Source: an uncultured Clostridia bacterium (lineage in GTDB: Bacteria; Bacillota; Clostridia; UBA1381). Taken from it: a DNA stretch of 64,000 nucleotides. The position numbers were made by a program, and so were the translations under genes. The stretch spans positions 55,589-119,588 of the forward strand of contig CAKSIJ010000009.1 of the NCBI GenBank assembly GCA_934462715.1, read 5' to 3'. The notes beneath the pieces are model-generated. The model worked only from the letters and a program-made list of their open reading frames with translations, had not been told where the DNA came from and did no database searches. Positions 37,705 through 46,212 of this stretch are shown here, one piece after another (position 1 is the first letter of the stretch; each line of letters opens with the position of its first letter).

Positions 37705-38928
37705 TCACAGCTTTCTGTATTTATTTCGATACTCTATTGGGGTATATCCGGTGTACGCCTTGAACTGCTTTGCGAAGTACGGATGCTGGGAAAATCCTAC
37801 CATACTATAGATTGAGGTGATTTTCGTATCGGAATCCATAAGCAGCTTTTTTGCGGCTTCGATTCTTGTGTTGCAAAGATAATTTATAAAATTGGTGCCG
37901 AAATGCTCCTTAAACAGTATCGAAAAATATGCCGGATTAAAACCGATTTCGGCGGCAATTTTATCGAGTGATATATTTTCGGCATAGTTGCTTTCAATGT
38001 ATTTTTTTACATCGTCAAACATTTGCGTTTTGTTGATTTCGTTGATTGTACGGCGTTTCTTTGAAGAATTGCCGGAGGAGGTACACAAGTCGGAGCCTGT
38101 GTTTGTTATTATTTTCAATCTGATATTTACGTCCATGCCGAGGCAATCCTTAAATGTTGATGACAGACTGTTTATATAAGCGTTAATAAACTGGGCAAAC
38201 TGCTTTTTGTTTACATTCGGACGGGATATTATCAGCATATCAAAGCTGTCCTCATAGAAATATGTAATTCCCGAATATGCCTGAAGATGCTCGTTATTTA
38301 CTATCTGCTCTATCGCCATGATCAGGCGCTCTTTCCCGTGAAGCCAGATAGAATTATAATAGTTTTCCGAATCCGATATGCTGACCGAAAGAGCCGCAAA
38401 ATATACCGAGGAAGCGTCAATATCAAAGCCCAGACCGTTCAGCACTTGCAGAGGATTCTGATTGTTTGTATCGTTCCCCTCAACTATATCGATAAAGCAT
38501 TGCCTTATTGTTGTATGAAGATGATCGTCCTTGAACGGATTTTTTATGTGCTGTTTATTAAGCGCAACATAAACCTTTGCCATAACGTCCGTTAATGTTG
38601 TAATGGTTATCGGCTTTACAAGGTATGAAAAAACTCCGCAGGAAATTGCCTGCTTGGCATATTCAAAATCCTCGTATGCGCTTAAAAATATAATTTTTGT
38701 TTCGGGCTGAGTGTGGTGCAGATAGTTGGCGATGTCAATGCCCGAAACTATCGGCATAGATACGTCGGTTATAACAAGATCGACAGTATTTGATTTTAAG
38801 TATTCAAGAGCCTCCTGCGGATTGAAGAATGATTTTTTAAGCGTAAATCCTAATTTTTCCCAGTCCAAAAGAGCTTTCAGTCTGTTGAGCTGAAACGGCT
38901 CGTCATCAATCAACACTAAAGAAAACAT
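37705..38928 (-). CDS. YesN-type response regulator (REC + AraC domain), locus B
   Basis: The 407-residue regulator starts with a receiver domain (IDDE acidic pocket at 7-10, phospho-acceptor Asp55 in ITDVSMP, Lys in LVKPI). It ends with an AraC-type double helix-turn-helix (~310-405), including ISLDKIAAEIGFNPAYFS and GFSQHPYFAKQFKAYTGYTPIEYR. The middle ~180 residues are diverged from the locus A regulator. It is co-transcribed with yesM-B from a promoter at 38999-39027. The opposite promoter for the permease genes lies in the same intergenic region and has paired A-rich direct repeats close to -35, a plausible binding site. Confidence 0.9.
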   Translation of the reverse strand: MFSLVLIDDEPFQLNRLKALLDWEKLGFTLKKSFFNPQEALEYLKSNTVDLVITDVSMPIVSGIDIANYLHHTQPETKIIFLSAYEDFEYAKQAISCGVFSYLVKPITITTLTDVMAKVYVALNKQHIKNPFKDDHLHTTIRQCFIDIVEGNDTNNQNPLQVLNGLGFDIDASSVYFAALSVSISDSENYYNSIWLHGKERLIMAIEQIVNNEHLQAYSGITYFYEDSFDMLIISRPNVNKKQFAQFINAYINSLSSTFKDCLGMDVNIRLKIITNTGSDLCTSSGNSSKKRRTINEINKTQMFDDVKKYIESNYAENISLDKIAAEIGFNPAYFSILFKEHFGTNFINYLCNTRIEAAKKLLMDSDTKITSIYSMVGFSQHPYFAKQFKAYTGYTPIEYRNKYRKL

Positions 38929-38998
38929 TATTTTTTTTCCTGCCTTTCAAGGTAAGATTTTTCTGCAATACGAAAAAAACAAATATGCGTACAGATAA

Positions 38999-39027
38999 AT
39001 TATAACACATTTTTTTCATTCTGTCGA
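38999..39027 (-). promoter_or_regulatory. Promoter of yesN-yesM, locus B
   Basis: Read on the minus strand: TCGACA (39027-39022), 17-nt spacer, TATAAT (39004-38999) with extended -10 TGT. It lies about 70 nt upstream of the yesN start. Confidence 0.65.
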
Positions 39028-39073
39028 TGAGATATTTTTCCGTATTATTTTGTGTTCATATTTAATTATATAC

Positions 39074-39172
39074 TTTTCACAAAAAAAGTAAATAGATTTA
39101 TTGAATTTCCAAAAAAACTACATCATTTTCAAAAAAATCTGTATAGCAATAGATTTAAAAAAAGTTTATAAT
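39074..39172 (+). promoter_or_regulatory. Locus B permease promoter with phased A-tract direct repeats
   Basis: TTTCCAAAAAAACTA (39106-39120) and TTTTCAAAAAAATCT (39126-39140) repeat with a 20-bp period. A related TTTTCACAAAAAAAGTA starts at 39074, so the A7 tracts begin at 39081, 39111 and 39131. The second repeat abuts a poor -35 (TAGCAA, 39144-39149), which is 17 nt from TATAAT (39167-39172). A weak -35 with adjacent direct repeats suggests an activator-dependent promoter; in-phase A-tracts also predict bent DNA. Confidence 0.55.
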
Positions 39173-39203
39173 TAAATCAGCAAAAGGAAAAGAGGTTAAA
39201 ATT

Positions 39204-40145
39204 ATGAAGCTTGCGACAGAGAAGAAAAAAGAAAAAACAAAGAAAAAAATAACGGGCAGAGAATGGCAATGGATTCAGATGCTGATATTCCCGATGCTTC
39301 ATGTATTTATTTTCTGCTACTGCACGCTCTACGGTCTGCTGATAGCATTTAAGGATTACAAGTATGCAAGAGGTATCTGGGGAAGCCAATGGGTGGGCTT
39401 TAAGAACTTTGAGTTTTTCGTAAAATCCAACGATTTTTTCAGACTGATACGAAATACTTTAAGCCTTAACGCACTCTTTATAATAACATTAATGATAGCG
39501 GAAATTGCATTGGCAATTGTGTTTTATGAGATAACAAGCAAAAAAGCTTTGAAAGTCTATCAGACAATTCTGATAACACCGAATTTTATATCGTGGGTTG
39601 TGGTCGGATATGTGGTGTATGCATTTTTACAGCCGGAACACGGAATTGTAAACAATATTCTCGGTAAAATGGGAATGGAGGGCATACAGTTTTATTCCAC
39701 ACCGTCAATATGGCCGGGTATTCTGAATTTTTCGCAGGTATGGAAAAACGTCGGCATGGGTTGTATCATATATTATGCAACGCTCATGGGAATAGACGTC
39801 ACTCTGTATGAGGCGGCAAGAATTGACGGCGCAAGCAAATGGCAGGAAATAAAATATGTAACAATTCCAATGCTTTCAAGGCTGATTATACTGCAATTGA
39901 TAATGAACATCGGCGGTATATTCAATTCCGACTTCGGTCTGTTCTATCAGCTGACAAGAGATTCCGGAACTTTATACGAAACAACCGACGTTATTGATAC
40001 ATACATTTACAGAACAACAAGAGTTCTGGGCGATATGAAGCTTTCGAGCGCCGTAGGACTGTTAAAATCGGTAATGGGATTTGTGCTTGTTTATACAAGT
40101 AATTTCATAGTAAGAAAAGTCAATGAAGAAGCGAGCTTGTTCTAA
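39204..40145 (+). CDS. Sugar ABC transporter permease, LplB type, locus B
   Basis: This 313-residue membrane permease has a Lys-rich N-terminus, about six helices, and the EAA loop YEAARIDGASKWQEI followed by TIPML. It closely resembles the locus A permease at 15042-15986, including LLIAFKDYKYARGIWGS, FISWVVVGYVVYAFL and the RKVNEEASLF tail. It begins locus B downstream of the divergent regulators and is followed 18 nt later by its partner. No ATPase is encoded nearby. Confidence 0.92.
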   Translation: MKLATEKKKEKTKKKITGREWQWIQMLIFPMLHVFIFCYCTLYGLLIAFKDYKYARGIWGSQWVGFKNFEFFVKSNDFFRLIRNTLSLNALFIITLMIAEIALAIVFYEITSKKALKVYQTILITPNFISWVVVGYVVYAFLQPEHGIVNNILGKMGMEGIQFYSTPSIWPGILNFSQVWKNVGMGCIIYYATLMGIDVTLYEAARIDGASKWQEIKYVTIPMLSRLIILQLIMNIGGIFNSDFGLFYQLTRDSGTLYETTDVIDTYIYRTTRVLGDMKLSSAVGLLKSVMGFVLVYTSNFIVRKVNEEASLF

Positions 40146-40163
40146 AGAAAGAGGGTATACAAA

Positions 40164-41045
40164 TTGAAACGTAAAAAAATAAAAGTCAGCGCAATTGTGC
40201 TGAATGTGATTTTGATTCTTATGTGCATAATAACTCTTTATCCGCTGCTTCTGTGTTTGGGCGTGTCATTTTCAAACGAGCAGGATGTTTTGTCGGAGGG
40301 TTATCGGCTGATACCGAAGCATTTTGATTTGACGGGTTATAAATATGTATTCAACAATCCCAAAAGCGTTATTGACGCATATAAGGTAACAATCATTTTT
40401 TCTGTCACGGCAACTCTCGGTATGCTCTTTTGTAATTCTCTTGCGGCATATCCTCTTTCAAGAAGAAATTTCCGTTTCAGAAGCAAAGTGAATTTCTATT
40501 TTTACTTTACCTGTCTGTTCGGCGGAGGACTTGTGCCTACATATTTATTGTATACTCAGTATCTGCATCTTTCCGATACTATTTGGGTTTACATCATACC
40601 GAGCCTTGTAAGCGCATGGACTATCTTCTATATAAGAGCGTCGTTCCAGGAAATACCGGAGGAAATGATTGAATCGGCTGTTATAGACGGCGCAAGCGAA
40701 TGGCGCATACTTCTGACCTTTATGATACCGCTTTCAAAGCCTGTTCTTGCAACTATGGCTCTCGGTACTTTCCTCGGCAAGTGGAACGACTGGTATACCT
40801 CAATGCTTTACATAAATGACAGAACCGATCTGATAAGTCTGCAATATCTTCTCCAAAGAATTATGCTCGATATGAAGCTTCTGGAGGTTGAGGGTGCAAC
40901 CGCTTATGTTGATTTGAGAAGTATGCCCTCCGAAACCGCAAGAATGGCAACAATGTTTGTTGTTGCAGGCCCGGCACTGATAGTGTTCCCGTTTTTCCAA
41001 AAGTATTTTGTGAAGGGTATGGTTGTAGGTTCAGTAAAAGGATAA
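40164..41045 (+). CDS. Sugar ABC transporter permease, LplC type, locus B
   Basis: The start codon is TTG or the first ATG region just after AAAGAGGG. The 293-residue product has six helices, the EAA loop IESAVIDGASEWRILL, and the FFQKYFVKGMVVGSVKG ending shared with the locus A protein. It forms the heterodimeric channel with the preceding permease. The gene is separated from its binding-protein gene by 415 nt holding a tandem repeat and a hairpin, unlike the 56-nt gap in locus A. Confidence 0.92.
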   Translation: MKRKKIKVSAIVLNVILILMCIITLYPLLLCLGVSFSNEQDVLSEGYRLIPKHFDLTGYKYVFNNPKSVIDAYKVTIIFSVTATLGMLFCNSLAAYPLSRRNFRFRSKVNFYFYFTCLFGGGLVPTYLLYTQYLHLSDTIWVYIIPSLVSAWTIFYIRASFQEIPEEMIESAVIDGASEWRILLTFMIPLSKPVLATMALGTFLGKWNDWYTSMLYINDRTDLISLQYLLQRIMLDMKLLEVEGATAYVDLRSMPSETARMATMFVVAGPALIVFPFFQKYFVKGMVVGSVKG

Positions 41046-41082
41046 TTCTGCGGAATAAAATGCGCGCATCTCACCATTATTC

Positions 41083-41350
41083 AAGGCTTGAAGTACAAAC
41101 GTACGACTGCGCCTTTCATAACGGCAATCTGCACGCATTTGATTCCGCAGCGGAAACTGCGCACATTTCACCGGTGTTTAAGGCTTGAAGTACAAACGTA
41201 CGACTGCGCCTTTCATAACGGTAATCTGCACGCATTTGATTCCGCAGCGGAAACTGCGCACATCTCACCGGTGTTTAAGGCTTGAAGTACAAACGTACGA
41301 CTGCGCCTTTCGTAACGGCAATCTGCACGCATTTGATTCCGCAGAGGAAA
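41083..41350 (+). repeat. 97-bp tandem repeat, two full copies plus a truncated third, with a degenerate edge copy
   Basis: Units start at 41083, 41180 and 41277 with AAGGCTTGAAGTACAAACGT, giving an exact 97-bp period; the third is cut at about 41350. A diverged partial unit (TGCGCGCATCTCACC) lies at about 41060-41082. Copies differ at only a few positions. Each holds the interrupted palindrome TTCCGCAGCGGAA (in the third copy TTCCGCAGAGGAA). The period is not a multiple of three and no ribosome binding site is present, so it is non-coding. The remaining 41351-41460 holds short ATGAAAT repeats, a hairpin and the next ribosome binding site. Confidence 0.85.
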
Positions 41351-41415
41351 TATGAAATATGAAATATGTGAAAGGTAACGCTTTATAAATTAAAAATACA
41401 CAATTAACAAGTCAT

Positions 41416-41434
41416 TAAGTGATAAAATCACTTA
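41416..41434 (+). other. Hairpin upstream of binding-protein gene
   Basis: TAAGTGAT-AAA-ATCACTTA forms an 8-bp stem ending 9 nt before the AAGGAGGT ribosome binding site (41444-41451). It is AT-rich and lacks a T-tract. It may be a 5' stabiliser or processing site that raises binding-protein expression over permeases. Confidence 0.5.
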
Positions 41435-41460
41435 AAATATAACAAGGAGGTTAAAGAAAA

Positions 41461-42903
41461 ATGAAGAAATTTACAGCAATTGCCCTAATGCTTGCTATTG
41501 CAGGCAGTATGGCAGGGTGCGGCAGCGTGAAAACGGTTAAAGAGGGAGGTGAAGTACCTGTATTAAAGGTTTATATGCCGTCGGCACAGCAAAAGGATTT
41601 ACAGCTGGTAGTCGACGAAGCAAACAAGATACTTGAGCCAAAAATAGGCGCAAAGATTGATATGGTTTTCATTGACAGCGGCGCATATACGGAAAAAATG
41701 AACATGAAGCTTGCTTCAAAGGAAAAATTTGACGTATGCTTTACAAGCAACTGGTTAAATCCGTATGAAAAGGCAGTTGAGAACGAGTCGTTCTATCCGC
41801 TTACCGAGCTGATAGATAAAAATTGCCCCAATCTTTGGAAAGAATTACCCGAATATTATTGGGAGGCGGTAAGCTACGGCGATGAGGTTTACGCCGTACC
41901 GAATCAGCAGATTGTTTCCACAAAGGACGCTCTTACAATGAATAAGAAATGGGCGGACAAGTACAACCTTGATGTTGATTCGATAAAGACGGTAGATGAC
42001 ATCGAGCCGTTTTTGCAGCAGATTAAGGACAACGAGCCGGACGTATGGCCTATGCGCCCATACGGAAACTGGTGGGTTAAAAACTACTCGCCCATAATTT
42101 CCTGTGTCGGCTTGGACAACAGAAATCAGAACGAGCTTAAAGCAATTTTTAACTGGGACGCAGAGGGATATGAACACGGTCTTGAAAAGCTCAGAGAATA
42201 TTTTCAGAAGGGCTATTTCAGAAGCGACGTTGCCTCGGTTATGGACGATACCAATGATTTTAAAGCTAACAAATATGTAGTAACCGGAACAGGCTGGAAG
42301 CCGGGCTTTGAAGCAAACCAGGCGGCACAGCTCGGCGGAGAGCATATTGCAATCATCTTGGGAGATACGCTGGTTACAAGAACCGGTCTTACCGGAACAA
42401 TGTATGCAATCAGCGCAAATTCGGAAAATCCGGATAAGGCAATCCAGTTTATAAATCTTATGAACACGGACAAGGATTTATATAATCTGTTCTGCTACGG
42501 TATCGAGGGTATGCACTATGATTGGGTTGACAGCGAGCATATCAAGGTAAACGATAACGGCGGCTATCACCCGAACGCTTCGTGGAAGTTTGGAGATCAG
42601 TTCAATGCGTACATACTGGAGGGACAGGACCCCAATATCTGGGAGGAATCAAGAAAAATCAACGAACAGGCAAAACCGGACAGAACCTTGCAGTTCAGAT
42701 TTGATACAACTGACGTTCAGACGGAAATTTCGCAGCTTGAAACAATCATATCCGAATACAAGAATATGCTGACCAACGGCGCCGTTGACTGGAAAGAGCA
42801 TTTTGAGGAGTACAAGACAAAGATGAAGAGAGCGGGCGCGGATAATCTCTTGAACGAGGTTCAAAGACAGCTTGATGAATATGCAAAAAGTCAGAATAAG
42901 TAA
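41461..42903 (+). CDS. Sugar ABC transporter substrate-binding lipoprotein (DUF3502 type), locus B
   Basis: This 480-residue lipoprotein has lipobox MAGC (Cys20). It shares with both locus A binding proteins the KMNMKLASKEKFD segment, the DEVYAVPNQQIVS motif and the C-terminal block ending LLNEVQRQLDEYAKSQ. It is the only binding protein of locus B and should deliver oligosaccharides to the permeases at 39204-41045. A very good AAGGAGGT ribosome binding site and flanking hairpins on both sides fit the high expression usual for binding proteins. Confidence 0.9.
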   Translation: MKKFTAIALMLAIAGSMAGCGSVKTVKEGGEVPVLKVYMPSAQQKDLQLVVDEANKILEPKIGAKIDMVFIDSGAYTEKMNMKLASKEKFDVCFTSNWLNPYEKAVENESFYPLTELIDKNCPNLWKELPEYYWEAVSYGDEVYAVPNQQIVSTKDALTMNKKWADKYNLDVDSIKTVDDIEPFLQQIKDNEPDVWPMRPYGNWWVKNYSPIISCVGLDNRNQNELKAIFNWDAEGYEHGLEKLREYFQKGYFRSDVASVMDDTNDFKANKYVVTGTGWKPGFEANQAAQLGGEHIAIILGDTLVTRTGLTGTMYAISANSENPDKAIQFINLMNTDKDLYNLFCYGIEGMHYDWVDSEHIKVNDNGGYHPNASWKFGDQFNAYILEGQDPNIWEESRKINEQAKPDRTLQFRFDTTDVQTEISQLETIISEYKNMLTNGAVDWKEHFEEYKTKMKRAGADNLLNEVQRQLDEYAKSQNK

Positions 42904-42910
42904 GCTAAGA

Positions 42911-42930
42911 TAATTGCATTTTTGCAATTA
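42911..42930 (+). other. Hairpin between binding protein and secreted protein genes
   Basis: TAATTGCA-TTTT-TGCAATTA is a perfect 8-bp stem 7 nt after the binding-protein stop codon. With no T-tract after it, it could partly attenuate transcription or protect the upstream mRNA 3' end. Confidence 0.5.
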
Positions 42931-42968
42931 CTTACAAATTATAAATAAGGATAAAAGGAGAGAATTTT

Positions 42969-45900
42969 ATGAAATGTAAAAAACTATTATCGGGATTAAT
43001 TGCCGGTGCTGTGACCTTGTCAATGGTAAATTTTGCCATGGCGGCAGAAAATGATTACTTGGCAGAGTACAAATTCCCGACATCGTCCGACGTATGGCCG
43101 TTTGCAACATTCGGCAATAAGGTAGCGCTGTCGAATACGGAGGAAAATACCGTAACTCATACCAATGACGGTACGGGTTCGCTTGTGGCAGTTCCGACAA
43201 TTTCAGCACCGTCAAAGCTTTCGGAAAGCGTTGCATATGTTGACGTTTCAAAGCTTGGCAAGGGAAAGGTTTATGAAGCAAAGGCATATGTAAAGCTGGA
43301 CAGTGCGGCTGAGGACGCTCAGATTAAGTTTTTGCCGATCGGAAACTCTATGACCTTTGACAATTCCGATTCGACAAATACCCGTGCATACTACTATGCG
43401 GCAAAGGAAATTGAGTGGAAAAACGTAACAACCGATTGGCAGGAAATAACCCTTAAATTCGTCGCACAAAGCGATCTGAACTTAATCGGATTCCATTTTA
43501 AGGGCGGTACGGCAGAGTCTACAACCTATTATATTGACGATATTACAATAAGAGAGCTTTCGGCAAAGGAAGCAACAGAGCATTTGAATAGCTACAGCAG
43601 TTATACAACCGCTAAAGGACAGACAGTGACAACATATGCTCAAAGATATGACAAAACAAAGACGGCTGCCGGCAGAATGATAAATGATAATACAACATTT
43701 TCGGGATTGGACGTTCAGAAAACCAAAAATGTTTTAACTGTAGGAGAAGAAGCAACACTTGAAGCGTATATTCAAAATTCAGACGCAGCCTCCGCAAGTG
43801 AATTAAAGCGTACAAAGCTGACAGAGTATTCAAAAATTACCGCAGCATCTGCTGATGAAAAAATTGCTTCTTATTCTGACGGAAAAATCACTGCAAACAG
43901 CGTGGGTAATACAATTATCACGTTTACCTATACTGCTGACGACAGTAAAACTGCAAAGCAAAAGCTGTTTGTAACGGTACACCCGGGAAATGACGATATG
44001 TTCACAAGTGAAAATTCCGATAAGCTTGTAACCGTCCTTGACGATGACGGCGATGAGGCACAATATACTTTGGCACAGCTTGCCACACATGAAGCTTTTA
44101 CCGAAAAGGTAAATGTGCCTGCAAATAAGCCGGCGGTTATTTCTTACAGACAGTATTGGACGGGTGTTATAAGTGATTTGGAATCGCTTTCCGTTCAATT
44201 GGGTAACAGGGAATTAATAATACCCTACAGCGAACGTATTTCCTATCCGTATCAGGCTAATACAATACTGACGGCACCTGCCGGCAGCCAGTATAACTAC
44301 GGATATGTTACAAAATCGGGTTTGTGCAGAGGCTGGAATAATTTTGATATAGTATTGTCTTATCCGAAAAATGTTCAGTCATATTATCCGGACGAGGATA
44401 CTTCAAAGTGGATGTATGTTGAATTGTACATTAACGGCGAGCTTTTCTATACGATTCGCGATAAGGACTGGAAGCTTGAAACCGATAAGTTGACATTCTG
44501 CTACGGACAGCCCGGACCGTACAGAGCATCATTCCCGGGAACGTTGATTGACGATGTAAACATAGTATCAATGACGGCAGCACCGAAAATTATTTCAACA
44601 AACATTACAGATAATGCAGTATTGTCAACTCTTGACAACATTACATTCAATTTCTCACAGTCGGTAACATTGGGAGAAAACGCATTTACTCTGAAAAAGG
44701 GTGATGGGGTTACAGAAATCAGCACATTGCGCTCAAAGGACGGCTACAACGTAGCAATTCAGCCGATAGGAGGATTCGAGCCGAACTCCGCATACACTCT
44801 TGAAATAGACAGCACAGCTGTTACAAGTGCAGGTCTGGAGCTTATGACTGACAAAACAAGCTACAGCTTTACAACCGATTCCACATATGCAAGCAATATA
44901 ATAGGAAGCGGATATAAGCTTGTTAATTCGCAGTACGACATGATTGCAAACGGAAAATATGAGCTTCTCAACGCAACAGGAGCGAAAAACGGATCTGAAT
45001 TGGTTATTTCTCCAAACACACAGACAAGCGAAAGTCAAAAAGAGGGCTACGGACTTGTAAAGTTTGTTACCGATGATACCTTTAAGACATGGGATTCGGC
45101 ATATGCTCCGGACGCATATATCATTGAAATGGGAATTTCAAAGAACAGCATAAAGGCTGACGGCTCTGCGGTAACCTTGGCTGACAATTTCAGAATTGAC
45201 GGCGAAACCGACAGCGGTGCAAGCGGTATCTGGTCTTATGTAGGCGCATACGGCTCATATAATTTCGGTGTGACTGGATATAACAGGGACAAGAATCCTG
45301 CAAGCGGTGGAAATTCAACCTTTGACGATAATGGAAATGTAAAAACAAAAGGCTGGTCAATAGATGAAAAACAGCCTCTGCAAATCAGAATTGTTGCAAA
45401 AATTAATAAAGATACCAATACTCTTACTCAAACCGTATATGCATATAAGGACGGTGAGCTGATAGGAGAATACACGGCAGAGAATACCGCATTGGCGACA
45501 ATAAACAAGTCAAACGGCGCTTGCACAGAAATTCTTGACGGTAAGTATATCTCGGGCATTGCTCTGAATACCAACAGATTAATCGGCGATGATCTTTTGG
45601 CAGGAAGTACCGTTACTATGGACAACGTAAATATTTTTGCGGTTCAGACGGTAGCCGAGGAGGAAAAGGATTTTGCGGTTGAAAATGTGACGGTTAAGGA
45701 TTCTGACGGAAGCGCAGTTACCGCAGACAGCCTTGCAGGAAAAACCGTTACCGTATCGTATACTCTGAAAAACAACAATAAGGCTGAAAATCAGAGCTAT
45801 ATTACAACAGCAGCAGTATATGACAGTACAAATAAGCTTGTTGCGGTAGACGTTGCAAAATCAGGAACGGTTGCAAAGGGCAGCACGACCGATACAATCA

Positions 45901-46022
45901 CAAATACTCTCGATTTAACGGCACTTTCCAAAGACGGAAGCTACACTCTTAAGTTGTTCGTTTGGGACGGCTTCACAGCGGCATTACCGCTTACCGACGT
46001 TATATACCCGGCGGCAAATTAA
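42969..46022 (+). CDS. Large secreted CBM / Big_2 / LamG-like / Ig protein, locus B
   Basis: The 1017-residue product has a signal peptide (~25) and no clear catalytic domain. Layout: a CBM_4_9-like beta-sandwich (~50-200, ending GGTAESTTYYIDDITIREL), a Big_2-like Ig domain (~255-340), and a LamG-like domain (~350-540, ending PGTLIDDVNIVSM). An SbsA-like Ig domain (~540-640), another LamG-like sandwich (~670-900) and a terminal Ig domain with YTLKLFVWDGFTAALPL follow. The CBM, Big_2 and LamG run recurs in the next two secreted proteins of the window. It is probably a polysaccharide-binding protein working with the beta-helix proteins; there is no SLH or sortase anchor. Confidence 0.75.
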   Translation: MKCKKLLSGLIAGAVTLSMVNFAMAAENDYLAEYKFPTSSDVWPFATFGNKVALSNTEENTVTHTNDGTGSLVAVPTISAPSKLSESVAYVDVSKLGKGKVYEAKAYVKLDSAAEDAQIKFLPIGNSMTFDNSDSTNTRAYYYAAKEIEWKNVTTDWQEITLKFVAQSDLNLIGFHFKGGTAESTTYYIDDITIRELSAKEATEHLNSYSSYTTAKGQTVTTYAQRYDKTKTAAGRMINDNTTFSGLDVQKTKNVLTVGEEATLEAYIQNSDAASASELKRTKLTEYSKITAASADEKIASYSDGKITANSVGNTIITFTYTADDSKTAKQKLFVTVHPGNDDMFTSENSDKLVTVLDDDGDEAQYTLAQLATHEAFTEKVNVPANKPAVISYRQYWTGVISDLESLSVQLGNRELIIPYSERISYPYQANTILTAPAGSQYNYGYVTKSGLCRGWNNFDIVLSYPKNVQSYYPDEDTSKWMYVELYINGELFYTIRDKDWKLETDKLTFCYGQPGPYRASFPGTLIDDVNIVSMTAAPKIISTNITDNAVLSTLDNITFNFSQSVTLGENAFTLKKGDGVTEISTLRSKDGYNVAIQPIGGFEPNSAYTLEIDSTAVTSAGLELMTDKTSYSFTTDSTYASNIIGSGYKLVNSQYDMIANGKYELLNATGAKNGSELVISPNTQTSESQKEGYGLVKFVTDDTFKTWDSAYAPDAYIIEMGISKNSIKADGSAVTLADNFRIDGETDSGASGIWSYVGAYGSYNFGVTGYNRDKNPASGGNSTFDDNGNVKTKGWSIDEKQPLQIRIVAKINKDTNTLTQTVYAYKDGELIGEYTAENTALATINKSNGACTEILDGKYISGIALNTNRLIGDDLLAGSTVTMDNVNIFAVQTVAEEEKDFAVENVTVKDSDGSAVTADSLAGKTVTVSYTLKNNNKAENQSYITTAAVYDSTNKLVAVDVAKSGTVAKGSTTDTITNTLDLTALSKDGSYTLKLFVWDGFTAALPLTDVIYPAAN

Positions 46023-46067
46023 ACAATTAAAAACTGTAAATTTAATATAATCTCTAAGGGGCATAAA

Positions 46068-46091
46068 TGCCGGCGGATAAATCCGCCGGCA
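46068..46091 (+). other. Strong GC-rich intergenic hairpin
   Basis: TGCCGGCGGAT-AA-ATCCGCCGGCA is a perfect 11-bp stem. No T-run follows, so an intrinsic terminator is unlikely. A weaker stem (TCATTG/CAATGA, 46146-46166) followed by a T-run lies further along the same 190-nt gap. Confidence 0.5.
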
Positions 46092-46212
46092 GAACCGCCC
46101 GATATAGGCAGTGCCAAAGTATCAAATTATCGGTTGGGTATTTTGTCATTGGTTATATATCAATGATTTTTGAAATTTTGTGCTTTCGGCACGGAAAGGA
46201 ATGATTAACGAA

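Noticed and set aside
41088..41285. A 65-residue open frame across the tandem repeat
   Set aside because: The repeat period is not a multiple of three, there is no ribosome binding site, and the frame is an accident of the repeat.
41083..41350. Regular repeats as a possible CRISPR array
   Set aside because: The period is a continuous 97 bp with no variable spacers, and no cas genes are nearby; it is a tandem repeat.
46068..46091. Hairpin as a terminator splitting locus B
   Set aside because: No T-tract follows and no good promoter is seen before 46213, so co-transcription remains likely.
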